64,000 bases of DNA from NCBI GenBank assembly GCA_947630285.1, contig CANRHD010000003.1:5001-69000 (forward strand), written 5' to 3'. The translations under genes and the position numbers were made by a program. Source of the stretch: an uncultured Clostridia bacterium. Its GTDB lineage: Bacteria; Bacillota; Clostridia; Oscillospirales; Acutalibacteraceae. The notes under the pieces are model-generated. The model was given only the letters and a program-made list of their open reading frames with translations. It searched no databases and was not told the DNA's origin. Below are positions 33,050 through 41,872 of this stretch, in pieces; position 1 is the first letter of the stretch; each line of letters starts with the position of its first letter.

Positions 33050-33663
33050 TGTTTCAATATCAAAAGAAATTACAGTTCCCGGTAAATATTAAAAATCCGA
33101 ACCCGAAAGCCGCACAGGTAATTATAAGCCAGTTCGGCGGCCCGGACGGCGAATTGGCGGCTTCGCTTCGCTATCTTTCGCAGAGATTTTCAATGCCCTA
33201 CGCAGAGCTTAAAGGTTTGCTTACGGACATAGGCACCGAAGAATTGTCGCACCTTGAAATGATAGGCGCAATAATATTCCAGCTTACCAGGAACCTTTCG
33301 GTAGATGAAATTAAAAAATCAGGCTTTGATAAATACTTTGTAGACCATACGACGGGCGTTTATCCCGTAGCGGCAAGCGGCGCACCGTTTACCGCCGCTT
33401 ATCTGCAATGCAAAGGCGATGTGATAACGGATTTACACGAGGACCTTGCGGCGGAGCAGAAAGCCAGAACGACCTACGACAATATATTAAGGCTTGTTGA
33501 CGACCCCGATGTCAGAGAACCCATAAAGTTTTTAAGAGAAAGAGAAATAGTACACTATCAGCGCTTCGGCGAGGGCTTGAGAATTGCTACAGATAAGCTC
33601 AACGAAAAGAATTTCTACGCCTTTAACCCGAGCTTTGACAAAAATTTCAAACGCAATTTTTAA
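33049..33663 (+). CDS. cotJC: CotJC, manganese-catalase-like spore coat protein
   Basis: 204 residues from the ATG at 33049, which overlaps the cotJB stop (TGATG); AAGGAG is 11 bases upstream. It is a ferritin-like four-helix domain of the manganese catalase family. Likely dinuclear metal ligands are Glu35, Glu65 and His68 (ExxH), and a second ExxH in REREIVHYQ. It probably protects spores from peroxide. A strong terminator follows. Confidence 0.94.
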   Translation: MFQYQKKLQFPVNIKNPNPKAAQVIISQFGGPDGELAASLRYLSQRFSMPYAELKGLLTDIGTEELSHLEMIGAIIFQLTRNLSVDEIKKSGFDKYFVDHTTGVYPVAASGAPFTAAYLQCKGDVITDLHEDLAAEQKARTTYDNILRLVDDPDVREPIKFLREREIVHYQRFGEGLRIATDKLNEKNFYAFNPSFDKNFKRNF

Positions 33664-33710
33664 TATTCGGACTGAATAAAAAATTATAAATTAATATAAT
33701 AAAATATAAC

Positions 33711-33770
33711 TAATGCACCTCTATGTCAGACAAAGTGATATAATATCCGACAGAGGTGCATTATTTTTTT
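33711..33770 (+). terminator. Terminator after cotJC
   Basis: A long stem (AATGCACCTCT-a-TGTC pairing with GACAGAGGTGCATT) with a loop of about 21 nt is followed by ATTTTTTT. The 170 bases after it, up to the XRE gene, hold only a weak TTGACG at 33889 (17-bp spacer, TTTAGT) as a possible promoter. Confidence 0.88.
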
Positions 33771-33942
33771 GCCGCAGTCGTGTTTCATAAAATGTATCCG
33801 ATAGGATAAGAAGCGGAAAAACAGACGGGACAGCTTAATTTAAAATTCAACCTGTGCTTGAAAAATTCTCAACCGACAGACTATTGTATTGACGCTGTTT
33901 TTCTATTAAAATTTAGTAAAGGAAAACTTCGGAGGTGGAAAT

Positions 33943-35028
33943 ATGGAGCTTAATTTCGGTGAAAACATTAAAAATCTGCGTAAAGGGCAGAATTTGACCC
34001 AGCAGGAGCTTGCGGATATTTTCGGCGTATCGTTTCAGGCAGTCAGCAAGTGGGAACGGGGCGAGGCGCTTCCCGACATAACGCTTTTGCCCGAAATTTC
34101 AGGCTTTTTCGCAGTTTCGATTGATGATTTACTCGGTGTAAACAAGCTGAAAAACGAGCAAAAAATAGGCGATTATCTTAAACTTTATGAGCAAATGCGT
34201 ATAAAGGACAGGGCGGCGGTGTTTCAAAGCTTTCAAAAAGCCGTTAAGGAATTTCCCAACGATTTTCGCATACTTATCAGGTATATGGAGCTTTTGAGAG
34301 AGGAAAAGGACAGCGTGTTCCTGCCGGAGTATGAAAAGACTTCAAAAGAGCTTTTTTCGATTTATGAGAGAATACAGAATAACTGCACCGACGACAGCAT
34401 AAGAATATGGTCAAAGCACATAATTTGCGAGCATCTTATGTATAAATACGACTGCCTCGGCCACAGCGAAAAGGACAGGCAGTCGGCGGAAAAAATTATA
34501 AATACTCTGCCATCTTTGAGGGATTCGAGGGAGTATGTTTTTGCTATATACAGCGGTGTTTCCCAATGGTATGAAGCACGGGAAAACGCCATAGAGGAGC
34601 TTTTATATCTGCTTCAAAACACTTTAATCAGCTATTGCTATTATGACGGTAAATTCTCTCCCGAATATAAAATAAATATCATAAACCATATTAACGGACT
34701 TTTTAAAATTGTTGACAGGGACGGTAAGTACAGCAAAAACAGAATACACCGGATTTATAATTACGGCCATTTGGGGCATTTGTATTATGAAACGGGCGAC
34801 AGGGAGAAGGCGGTAAAATATCTTAAAACCGCCGCAGAATATGCAAAGAAATTTGATGAAGACCCCGATAAGCCGGAAAATTTATACCGTTTTTATGAAA
34901 CGGAAAGCCGATACGCCGAAATGAATATGCGCCAGAGAATGAAAACGCTTATGACAGAGCATTACAATCTGCCCGAGGAATTTAAGGAAACCGATGATTT
35001 TAAAAGTGTTATTTCAATTTTGGAATAG
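33943..35028 (+). CDS. XRE-family transcriptional regulator with TPR-like C-terminal region
   Basis: 361 residues. The N-terminal helix-turn-helix is of the Cro/CI type (residues about 6-60, LRKGQNLTQQELADIFGVSFQAVSKWERGEALPD). The remaining 300 residues are helical with TPR-like repeats (for example GHLYYETGDREKAVKYLKTAAEYAKKF near 275-300), a layout used by peptide- or ligand-sensing regulators. GGAGGTGG precedes the ATG. It lies 64 bp upstream of an alpha-galactosidase that has its own promoter-like element; control of that gene is possible but unproven. Confidence 0.87.
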   Translation: MELNFGENIKNLRKGQNLTQQELADIFGVSFQAVSKWERGEALPDITLLPEISGFFAVSIDDLLGVNKLKNEQKIGDYLKLYEQMRIKDRAAVFQSFQKAVKEFPNDFRILIRYMELLREEKDSVFLPEYEKTSKELFSIYERIQNNCTDDSIRIWSKHIICEHLMYKYDCLGHSEKDRQSAEKIINTLPSLRDSREYVFAIYSGVSQWYEARENAIEELLYLLQNTLISYCYYDGKFSPEYKINIINHINGLFKIVDRDGKYSKNRIHRIYNYGHLGHLYYETGDREKAVKYLKTAAEYAKKFDEDPDKPENLYRFYETESRYAEMNMRQRMKTLMTEHYNLPEEFKETDDFKSVISILE

Positions 35029-35035
35029 TATTTGA

Positions 35036-35068
35036 TTGACAGTATTATTGTGCTATAATATTTATAAT
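35036..35068 (+). promoter_or_regulatory. Probable promoter for the alpha-galactosidase
   Basis: TTGACA (35036-35041) is followed 17 bp later by TATTTA; two TATAAT boxes (35054 and 35063) lie at poorer spacing (12 and 21 bp). The region is promoter-like but the exact -10 is uncertain. Confidence 0.55.
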
Positions 35069-35092
35069 ATTGTTAAAAAAGTGAGAAGAATT

Positions 35093-36934
35093 ATGGATTT
35101 CGGAATACAGTTCAAGGTTCGTGAAGACGGCTTCGGCGGTCACTTTATAAACGGTATCTCAATGGCGCAGAGCGAGAGCGTCCGTAAATGCAAGTTGGTT
35201 TTCTGCGACGAAGATAAAAGCGTTTACAATTCAAGCGACGGCTATAAAATTACGGCTTATCACATCAAGAAAAACGGCGTTTACGAGTGCTTCACCGTGT
35301 TTGAGAACAATTCGGATTTTACCGCAACGCTTGAAATGATTTCTTCATTCAGCCTTGAAAACATAAGCGCCGACGCCTTACACAGGGTAACATCGTTTTG
35401 GAGCGCAGAGGGCAAGCTTTTAAGCCAAAGGCTTACCGAGCTTAATATGGAGCCCTCCTGGAGCGGACACGGCATAAGGATTGAAAAATTCGGACAAATA
35501 GGCTCTATGCCGGTTAGAAAATGGTTTCCTTTTGCGGCTTTGGAAAACAGCTTGACAAATGAATTTATAGGCGTTGAGCTTTACTGCCCGTCAAGCTGGC
35601 AGATTGAACTGTTCCGTTACAAAGAGCCGCTTACGCTTGCAGGCGGACTTGCGGATTTTGACTATGGGCATTGGTGCAAAAATATCGAACCGGGGGAGAG
35701 CTTTACAACGCCGAAAGCGGTTATAGCTTCGGCCGACTGTCTTGAAACGGTATGCGATAAGCTTGTTAAGGCGCAAAAGCCCGATATTTCTCCCGTAGAT
35801 GCGGATTTGCCCGTTATATTCAACGAATACTGTACCTCCTGGGGTAATCCGACTATAGAAACGCTTGAAAAAATTGCGGTAAAATTGCAGGACAGCGGCA
35901 TAAGGTATCTTGTTATAGACAGCGGCTGGTATAAAGAAGAGGGCAAAAACTGGTGGGATACCATTGGCGACTGGAACGAGAGCAGAGAGCTTTTTCCGCA
36001 GGGCATAAAACAGGTTTGTGATATGATAAAATCATACGGCTTAATTCCCGGTATATGGTTTGAAATGGAAAATGTCGCTCCGCTTTCTCAAATTTACGGT
36101 AAAACCGAGCATCTGGTTTCACGCTTCGGCGTTACTGTCAATGTTTCCGAACACAGATTTCTCGATTTGCGTGACGAGTGGTGCGTTAATTACCTTGACA
36201 AAAAGGTTATCGGCTTTCTAAAGGATAACGGCTTCGGTTATTTAAAGGTTGACTATAACGAGAATATTGGAGTCGGCTGTGACGGTGCGGAAAGCCTCGG
36301 AGAGGGACTAAGGCAATATGCGCTTGCAAGCCAAAATTATTTTAGACGCATAAAAGCTCAATTACCGGAGCTTGTAATAGAAAACTGTGCAAGCGGCGGC
36401 CACAGGCTTGAACCCTCAACAATGGAGCTTTGCTCAATGGCAAGCTTTTCCGATGCGCACGAATGTAAAAGCATTCCCATAATTGCCGCCAATCTGCACA
36501 GGGTGATTAAACCGTGTCAAAGCCAAATATGGGCGGTGCTGCGTGCAGGGGACGATATTGACAGAACATACTTTAGCCTTATTTCAGGCTTTTTGGGACG
36601 CCTTTGCATAAGCGGAGAGATTTTTGATTTACCGCAGGAAAACTGGAATATCGTGCTTGAGGCCGTTAAATTTTATGATGAAATAAAACACATCATAAAA
36701 AACGGCTTTACAAGTAAAATCTACTGCAATGTTGAAGATTACAGCGACCCGGAGGGCTGGCAGCTCGTACTTCGGGAAACCGACAGCGAGGCGTTGCTCA
36801 TAGCGCATACTTTTAAAAATGCGGCTAATCCTCCGATTGAAAAATATCTTGAAAACTACAGTATCGTAAAGACATTCGGGAGCAGTCTTGATGCGGATTT
36901 CAGGGGCAGATGCTATCTTCTTAAAAAAATGTAA
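35093..36934 (+). CDS. GH36-type alpha-galactosidase
   Basis: 613 residues from the ATG at 35093; an in-frame TTG at 35036 falls on the -35 box and is rejected. An N-terminal beta domain precedes the GH36/GHD barrel with WYKEEGKNWWDTIGDW, the nucleophile region YLKVDYN (Asp387) and the acid/base candidate SFSDAHE (Asp454). It hydrolyses alpha-galactosides, and lacks a signal peptide, so it is cytoplasmic. The family also includes other alpha-glycosidases, so the exact sugar is less sure. It follows an XRE regulator and ends at a bidirectional terminator. Confidence 0.87.
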   Translation: MDFGIQFKVREDGFGGHFINGISMAQSESVRKCKLVFCDEDKSVYNSSDGYKITAYHIKKNGVYECFTVFENNSDFTATLEMISSFSLENISADALHRVTSFWSAEGKLLSQRLTELNMEPSWSGHGIRIEKFGQIGSMPVRKWFPFAALENSLTNEFIGVELYCPSSWQIELFRYKEPLTLAGGLADFDYGHWCKNIEPGESFTTPKAVIASADCLETVCDKLVKAQKPDISPVDADLPVIFNEYCTSWGNPTIETLEKIAVKLQDSGIRYLVIDSGWYKEEGKNWWDTIGDWNESRELFPQGIKQVCDMIKSYGLIPGIWFEMENVAPLSQIYGKTEHLVSRFGVTVNVSEHRFLDLRDEWCVNYLDKKVIGFLKDNGFGYLKVDYNENIGVGCDGAESLGEGLRQYALASQNYFRRIKAQLPELVIENCASGGHRLEPSTMELCSMASFSDAHECKSIPIIAANLHRVIKPCQSQIWAVLRAGDDIDRTYFSLISGFLGRLCISGEIFDLPQENWNIVLEAVKFYDEIKHIIKNGFTSKIYCNVEDYSDPEGWQLVLRETDSEALLIAHTFKNAANPPIEKYLENYSIVKTFGSSLDADFRGRCYLLKKM

Positions 36935-36940
36935 ACAAAA

Positions 36941-36976
36941 ATCCGAGAGCGAATTACCGTTCTCGGATCGTTTTTT
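36941..36976 (+). terminator. Bidirectional terminator between GH36 and the sugar transferase
   Basis: The stem ATCCGAGAG/TTCTCGGAT (one G-T pair) is followed by CGTTTTTTA on the plus strand and by TTTTTG on the minus strand. Confidence 0.88.
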
Positions 36977-37003
36977 ATTAAATCTGTTTTTCTAAAGAGG
37001 CGG

Positions 37004-38413
37004 TCAATGGGATTGTGCGCTGTCTCCGCCGTCCTTATCGCCGTCCTCTTTTTTAAAGAACTCAATTTCCTGAGCCTTTTTGAAGGCCTCCGTACTGTCG
37101 CTTGCCTTGAAAAATACCGTCAGCGTTTGGAAAATGATTTTCAAATCAAACCAAAGGCTGTATTTTTCTATATACATAAGGTCCAGAACAAGTTTGTCCT
37201 TCGGGGAGGTATTATATTTTCCCGAAATTTGCGCATATCCCGTAAGGCCGGCTTTAACACGCAGTCTGTAGCTGAATTCGGGAAGCTTGTCAACATATTC
37301 GTCAACATTTTCAATCATTTCCGGTCTCGGGCCGACAATGCTCATATCGCCATTTATTATGTTTATAAGCTGAGGTAGCTCGTCAAGCCTGAACTTCCGC
37401 AAGATTTTGCCCACCTTGGTAATTCTGTCGTCGTCATCTGTTACGGAGCGGTTGACGGAACCCTCTTCTTTCATTGTCCTGAATTTATAAACGCTGAAAA
37501 TTTTTCCGCCTATCGTAGCCCTTTTTTGCTTAAACAGCACAGAGCCGCCGTCCTCTGCCTTAATTAACACGGCGCAGACAATTAACAGCGGAAAAAGTAT
37601 TAATAATCCTACGGACGAGAAGATAATATCCATAGCCCTTTTTACAAATTTTTGCTCGTCGGTAAGTCCTTTTACCTGCGAGGCGTAAAGGGGCTTGTCG
37701 TCAAGAATTGCGGTTCTGCCCCGAAGCGCAACTATATCGGACATCTCGAAATTGTAGTAAATATTTTTGTTGTTTGCATAGCAGTATTCTATTATTGCTG
37801 TTCGTGAAGAAATAGGGACATCATATACAAAAACCGTATCACAGCGGTTGATAATGTCATAAATATCGGGTGCGGTAAAGAGTATTGCGTCCGTCACATT
37901 GTACTGCTTTTTATATTTGTTTATTTTCGGCATAACATTGTTGAGCGCATACTTCGATGTTGTTATAACACAGCACTTTTCGGGCGAATTGATAGTAAAA
38001 TAAACATGGTTTCCGAAATAGGCGAACGCAATTATAATAATAAACTGCAAAATAAATACGATTAAAAGCAAATGCAGGTTTTCAAGCTTAAAGGTCTGGT
38101 TGTTTGCGGCGTTGGTGTTCATTATGCAGAGTATTAAATAAGTTACAATATCGGTTAAAGCCGTAGAAAGAGACATAGAGCTTATTATGGGCTTGCTCTT
38201 ATAAATGCCTATACCGTAACCGCCGTATATAGACATTGAAGCCGTGCCGAAAAAAACAAAGGTAAGTATGGTAACGGCGGCGGTTCTGGACATATGAAGA
38301 AGCCAGGCGTTTTCTATACCGAATATAAGAAAGAAAAGCGCAAATAAAATAAAGAACAAAGTAAATTTAATTATCATTACTATTGTGCTTTGAAATCTTT
38401 TTAAAATTTTCAT
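37004..38413 (-). CDS. Polyisoprenyl-phosphate sugar-1-phosphate transferase (exopolysaccharide priming type)
   Basis: 469 residues. Four N-terminal membrane segments and a central CoA-binding-like region (about 140-245) precede the bacterial sugar transferase domain (about 265-455). Its motifs are KRAMDIIFSSVGLLILFPL, FKQKRATIGGKIFSVYKFRTM, LDELPQLINIINGDMSIVGPRPE and VKAGLTGYAQ. The family transfers sugar-1-phosphate to undecaprenyl phosphate, starting capsule, exopolysaccharide or glycoprotein glycan synthesis at the membrane. No other polysaccharide genes are adjacent. It has its own promoter upstream. Confidence 0.93.
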   Translation of the reverse strand: MKILKRFQSTIVMIIKFTLFFILFALFFLIFGIENAWLLHMSRTAAVTILTFVFFGTASMSIYGGYGIGIYKSKPIISSMSLSTALTDIVTYLILCIMNTNAANNQTFKLENLHLLLIVFILQFIIIIAFAYFGNHVYFTINSPEKCCVITTSKYALNNVMPKINKYKKQYNVTDAILFTAPDIYDIINRCDTVFVYDVPISSRTAIIEYCYANNKNIYYNFEMSDIVALRGRTAILDDKPLYASQVKGLTDEQKFVKRAMDIIFSSVGLLILFPLLIVCAVLIKAEDGGSVLFKQKRATIGGKIFSVYKFRTMKEEGSVNRSVTDDDDRITKVGKILRKFRLDELPQLINIINGDMSIVGPRPEMIENVDEYVDKLPEFSYRLRVKAGLTGYAQISGKYNTSPKDKLVLDLMYIEKYSLWFDLKIIFQTLTVFFKASDSTEAFKKAQEIEFFKKEDGDKDGGDSAQSH

Positions 38414-38461
38414 ATTTTCACCCGAAAAAGAAAATTAATAAACAGCCTTGTTAGATTTTTA

Positions 38462-38490
38462 AATATACGCTTTTTTTTACAAAATGTCAA
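38462..38490 (-). promoter_or_regulatory. Sigma-A promoter for the sugar transferase
   Basis: Minus strand: TTGACA, 17-bp spacer, TATATT. Confidence 0.85.
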
Positions 38491-38495
38491 TAATT

Positions 38496-38526
38496 CGGCG
38501 CTCAAACCGTGCAGAACAGAGCGCCG
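38496..38526 (-). terminator. Hairpin after trmB, possible terminator
   Basis: A perfect 8-bp stem CGGCGCTC/GAGCGCCG lies 3' of trmB. It has no T-run on the minus strand, and the next promoter begins a few bases on, so termination is uncertain. Confidence 0.45.
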
Positions 38527-38542
38527 TGCCCGATACGGTATT

Positions 38543-39214
38543 TTATTTAATTCTTGCCTCAAGTCTGCAAATGGGCAGGCGCATATCCAAAAATTTTTGC
38601 TCGTATTCGGTAACTATGTTGCCCTCAAAACCGCTGTTATGCAAATCGTAAGTGACATTTGAGAGCGTAAAGCCGTTGTTTTCAAAGCTTTTTAAAGAGT
38701 AATCGAAAAAAGGCACGCTGTCTGTTTTTTGAGCAATGAACCCGTCGTTTGTCAAAACGGTCTTGTAGATATTTAAAAAGCCCGGACTTGTAAGCCTGCG
38801 TTTTTCCTGCCTGGACTTGGGAAATGGCGTGCTGAAATTGAGGTAAATTTCCGAAATTGAATTTTCCTTAATAAAAATCGGCAGGTATTCGGCTCTCATT
38901 TCAAGAAACCTGATGTTTTCCGCCTCCGCTTCAACGGCGTTTTCGCACGCTTTTACAAGAACCCCCGGCACGCACTCTACGCCTATGATGTTTTTGTCAG
39001 GATTGGCCTTTGCATAGCTTACCGCAAACCGACCCTTTCCGCAGCCTATTTCAAGCACAACCGGATTGCCGTTGCCGAATATTTCGCAAAAATCAAAATA
39101 ATTGTGGGTGTTTTCGGCGTCCCTCAAATCAAAAGAGGGGATTGAGTAATTTATTCTCAGCTTTTCGCAGTTATCTCTTCTGACATTTAAGTTTTTCATC
39201 TTTCTGTAGCGCAT
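38543..39214 (-). CDS. trmB: tRNA (guanine-N7-)-methyltransferase TrmB
   Basis: 223 residues. The SAM-binding motif VLEIGCGKGRFAVSYAKANPDKNIIGVE (about 53-80) and the TrmB signature around SEIYLNFSTPFPKSRQEKRRLTSPGFL (about 120-146) are visible. Typical members have a PDPWPKxRH motif where this reads STPFPKSRQ, a divergence seen in some Firmicutes. It makes m7G46 in the variable loop of tRNAs. GGTGA precedes the ATG and a promoter lies at 39230-39258, divergent from the dCMP deaminase. Confidence 0.93.
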   Translation of the reverse strand: MRYRKMKNLNVRRDNCEKLRINYSIPSFDLRDAENTHNYFDFCEIFGNGNPVVLEIGCGKGRFAVSYAKANPDKNIIGVECVPGVLVKACENAVEAEAENIRFLEMRAEYLPIFIKENSISEIYLNFSTPFPKSRQEKRRLTSPGFLNIYKTVLTNDGFIAQKTDSVPFFDYSLKSFENNGFTLSNVTYDLHNSGFEGNIVTEYEQKFLDMRLPICRLEARIK

Positions 39215-39229
39215 TTTATCACCGAGAGA

Positions 39230-39258
39230 ATAATATCATATTTTGTAAATTTACGCAA
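39230..39258 (-). promoter_or_regulatory. Sigma-A promoter for trmB
   Basis: Minus strand: TTGCGT, 17-bp spacer, TATTAT. Confidence 0.7.
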
Positions 39259-39286
39259 TTTTATATTAAATATTTTTTCAAAATTA

Positions 39287-39315
39287 TTGAATGTGTTTTT
39301 CTTTTGTGTTACTAT
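39287..39315 (+). promoter_or_regulatory. Sigma-A promoter for the dCMP deaminase
   Basis: TTGAAT, 17-bp spacer, TACTAT, 31 bases before the TTG start. Confidence 0.75.
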
Positions 39316-39345
39316 ATCAATATAAATTTTTAGGAGGAGTTTTTC

Positions 39346-39831
39346 TTGGATAGAAGAGATAAAATTAATTACTATCTTGATCTTGCTCAGGCGGTTGCAC
39401 ACAGAAGCACTTGCCTAAGGAGATATTACGGTGCGGTTATTGTTCAAAACGATCAGGTAATATCAACAGGTTATTCGGGAGCTCCGAGGGGCAGAAAAAA
39501 CTGCTGTGATTTAAACCGTTGCATACGAGACGAGTTAAAAGTGCCCAGAGGCGAGAGGTATGAGCTTTGCAGAAGCGTTCATGCGGAGGCAAATGCGATT
39601 ATCAGCGCTTCAAGAAACGATATGATAGGCGGCACGCTCTACCTTGTGGGGCTCGAACCCGACGGCAGTTATGTGCCGGACGCAAACAGCTGTTCCATGT
39701 GCAAGCGCCTCATTATAAATTCGGGAATAGAGCATGTTATTATAAGAGATACTGTTGACGATTACAGAATTATAAATGTAAAGAAATGGATTGACGACGA
39801 CGAATCGCTTGACGGAACCTTGGGTTATTAA
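39346..39831 (+). CDS. dCMP deaminase family protein (ComEB-like)
   Basis: 161 residues. The TTG start is supported by a strong AGGAGGAG ribosome site a few bases upstream. The zinc-dependent deaminase core shows the HAEANAI motif (His and catalytic Glu, about residues 84-90) and CSMC (about 112-115). The family converts dCMP to dUMP to feed thymidylate synthesis. The spacing and CSMC motif match dCMP rather than cytidine deaminases. It is monocistronic, with a terminator after it. Confidence 0.9.
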   Translation: MDRRDKINYYLDLAQAVAHRSTCLRRYYGAVIVQNDQVISTGYSGAPRGRKNCCDLNRCIRDELKVPRGERYELCRSVHAEANAIISASRNDMIGGTLYLVGLEPDGSYVPDANSCSMCKRLIINSGIEHVIIRDTVDDYRIINVKKWIDDDESLDGTLGY

Positions 39832-39865
39832 GCTTTTCGGCCTAAGACGGCAATTATACATATAA

Positions 39866-39904
39866 AACAGCTTTGGCGTTTATTTACCAAAGCCGTTTTT
39901 AATT
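39866..39904 (+). terminator. Terminator after the dCMP deaminase
   Basis: The stem AACAGCTTTGG/CCAAAGCCGTT (one mismatch) is followed by TTTTTAATTTT. Confidence 0.75.
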
Positions 39905-39938
39905 TTCAACTCAAATTTGTAAAAATTGAATAAATAAA

Positions 39939-39967
39939 TTGACTATTTTAATTATTTATTATATAAT
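39939..39967 (+). promoter_or_regulatory. Sigma-A promoter for the second GPH symporter
   Basis: TTGACT, 17-bp spacer, TATAAT. Transcription would begin about 5 bases before an ATG at 39979, which supports the later start at 40003. Confidence 0.85.
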
Positions 39968-40002
39968 TATAAAGATAAATGAAAAAAGGGGATTTTTGCT
40001 TT

Positions 40003-41571
40003 ATGAAAATCAATGACTTGCTTCATAAGGTTTACGGAACAACTCCCGACGATGGCAATTTACAGCCGAAAGAGGCTGTCGCCTACGCTGTTACGGGATT
40101 TGGCCAAAACCTTATCTGCACAATTATCGGTTCGTATCTTACCGTTTTCCTTACCGACGCCCTTTTGTTCGGCAGTTTTGAAAAGGGTACGCTGTTCAAG
40201 ACTATGACGGGCGCTATGGCGGTTGCATGGCTAATGCTCGGCACCCGTATTTTTGACGCCTTTAACGATCCGATTATGGGATCTATAGTTGACAAAACGA
40301 GAACTAAATGGGGCAAGTGCCGTCCTTATCTTAAATGGATGGCTATACCGATAGCCGTATGTACTATCGTTTGCTTTATGCCTTTCCTGCCGGCAAAGAC
40401 TATGTCAACCTTTGTCATAATCACGGTTGTATATGTCATTTGGTCTATGGTTTATACGGTTGCCGATGTTCCTTACTGGGGACTTTCAACCTGTATGACT
40501 AACGATACAATAGTAAGAGGAAATCTCCTTACCGTTACCCGTCTTATATGCACGCTCGGCGCAGGTATCGTAACAGTAGGCGTTCCGATTATCACCTCGG
40601 CCGTTACCGCAAAATATAAATATACAGACAATGACATCGGTACCATTATGTCAACCTTCGGCGTTAACGCAGAGGTCGCAAAGGAGAGTTATGTAGGTAC
40701 GGTTATGCCGCAGTTTATTCAGCAAAATGCAGATACACTTAAATGGACTTATTTTATCTGCGCTGTTGTATTTACCGTTATAGCTGTTCCCATGTTCTTC
40801 TACGGCTTTAAAAACACCAAGGAGCGTTATACCTCCACTGATACGCCTCCTTCGTTCACACACAATATTAAATTGCTCTTTAAAAACAAGGAGCTTCTGC
40901 TTATAGTTCTTTCCGGCATACTCGGCGGTGCAAGAATGGTTTATACATATACGGGCGGTCTTTACTTTGCAAAGTATGTTATCAATCAGGAAAGCGTTTA
41001 CAGCTTAATTACTCTGCTCGTTGTACCCGGAGGACTTGTGGCCTCTGTCCTTGTTCCTTGGATGACAAAGAAATTCACCAAGAAATGGGCGTATATTTAT
41101 GTTCATGCTTTCGGTGCGGTCGTTATGTTCATAATGTATTTCGTAGGCTATGACAGGCCCTGGAAGCTCATTGTTTGCGCTATTGGTCTTGTGCTTTTGG
41201 GTATTCCTCAGGGCGTAAACAACATTATTACCTATGCTATGATAGGCGATACCGTCGATTACCTTGAATGGAAGACGGGCGAGAGAGCCGAGGGCATCTG
41301 CTTTGCCATGCAGACGCTTATTAATAAAGTAGGTATGGCGTTTGGCGCTTTTGTAGGCGTTATGTCGTATTCATGGGCTAAGATTAAACCGGAAATGACT
41401 CCTGCAATTACTCCCGAAGGCAAAACAACACTTTGGAATGTTCTTATTCTTTCGGGCGCAATCAGTATGGTCGGCACGATAATACCCATGCTCTTCTATA
41501 CAATAACCGAAAAGCGCCAGGCAGAAATGGTCGCAGAGGTTGAGGAAAGAAAAGCGGCCGAAAAGGCATAA
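40003..41571 (+). CDS. GPH-family (MelB-like) sugar:cation symporter
   Basis: 522 residues from the ATG at 40003 (AAGGGG 11 bases upstream). About 12 membrane segments with the GPH loop motif FDAFNDPIMGSIVDKTRTKWGKCRPYLKW (about residues 76-104) and the C-terminal MIGDTVDYLEWKTGERAEGI motif. It imports a glycoside, pentoside or hexuronide with a cation. Substrate is unknown; it is a single-gene unit with its own promoter and terminator, about 3 kb from the alpha-galactosidase, so an alpha-galactoside is one possibility. Confidence 0.92.
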   Translation: MKINDLLHKVYGTTPDDGNLQPKEAVAYAVTGFGQNLICTIIGSYLTVFLTDALLFGSFEKGTLFKTMTGAMAVAWLMLGTRIFDAFNDPIMGSIVDKTRTKWGKCRPYLKWMAIPIAVCTIVCFMPFLPAKTMSTFVIITVVYVIWSMVYTVADVPYWGLSTCMTNDTIVRGNLLTVTRLICTLGAGIVTVGVPIITSAVTAKYKYTDNDIGTIMSTFGVNAEVAKESYVGTVMPQFIQQNADTLKWTYFICAVVFTVIAVPMFFYGFKNTKERYTSTDTPPSFTHNIKLLFKNKELLLIVLSGILGGARMVYTYTGGLYFAKYVINQESVYSLITLLVVPGGLVASVLVPWMTKKFTKKWAYIYVHAFGAVVMFIMYFVGYDRPWKLIVCAIGLVLLGIPQGVNNIITYAMIGDTVDYLEWKTGERAEGICFAMQTLINKVGMAFGAFVGVMSYSWAKIKPEMTPAITPEGKTTLWNVLILSGAISMVGTIIPMLFYTITEKRQAEMVAEVEERKAAEKA

Positions 41572-41585
41572 TTAAATTAAGTGAA

Positions 41586-41614
41586 AAGCCGTTGCCGGGG
41601 GCAGCGGCTTTTTT
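41586..41614 (+). terminator. Terminator after the second GPH symporter
   Basis: The stem AAGCCGTTGCC/GGCAGCGGCTT (one T-G pair) is followed by TTTTTT. Confidence 0.9.
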
Positions 41615-41669
41615 ATTCACAAATACTATGCTATCGGCATAATAATAAAAAGCGGAGGCATAATTTATG

Positions 41670-41697
41670 TTGACAAATTGATATTTTAGTGTATAAT
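41670..41697 (+). promoter_or_regulatory. Sigma-A promoter for tRNA-Leu
   Basis: TTGACA, 16-bp spacer, TATAAT, 26 bases before the mature tRNA 5' end; a strong promoter as expected for a stable RNA. Confidence 0.88.
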
Positions 41698-41723
41698 ATC
41701 CTTGTTGTTTAAATTGAATATTT

Positions 41724-41810
41724 GCCGGTGTGATGGAATTGGCAGACGTGCCGGACTCAAAATCCGGTGGTAGCGATACCGTACCGGTTCGACCCCGGTC
41801 ACCGGCACCA
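41724..41810 (+). tRNA. tRNA-Leu (anticodon CAA)
   Basis: An 87-nt class II tRNA including an encoded CCA. The acceptor stem GCCGGTG pairs with CACCGGC. The anticodon stem CCGGA/TCCGG encloses the loop CTCAAAA with anticodon CAA. A long variable arm (TGGTAGCGATACCGT) marks a leucine/serine class II tRNA, and the T arm is ACCGG-TTCGACC-CCGGT. It reads UUG codons and is a likely MiaA/MiaB substrate (A37 follows the anticodon). Confidence 0.97.
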
Positions 41811-41811
41811 A

Positions 41812-41857
41812 AAAAATATCCGAACATTTACCTTTTGGCATTTGTTCGGATATTTTT
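41812..41857 (+). terminator. Bidirectional terminator between tRNA-Leu and the flavodoxin gene
   Basis: The stem AAATATCCGAACA/TGTTCGGATATTT is followed by TTT on the plus strand and by a run of seven T residues on the minus strand. Confidence 0.88.
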
Positions 41858-41872
41858 ATAATGTTACCGAAA

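Noticed and set aside
39979..39981. ATG at 39979 as start of the second GPH symporter
   Set aside because: Only about 5 bases after the expected transcription start and without a ribosome site; 40003 fits both signals.
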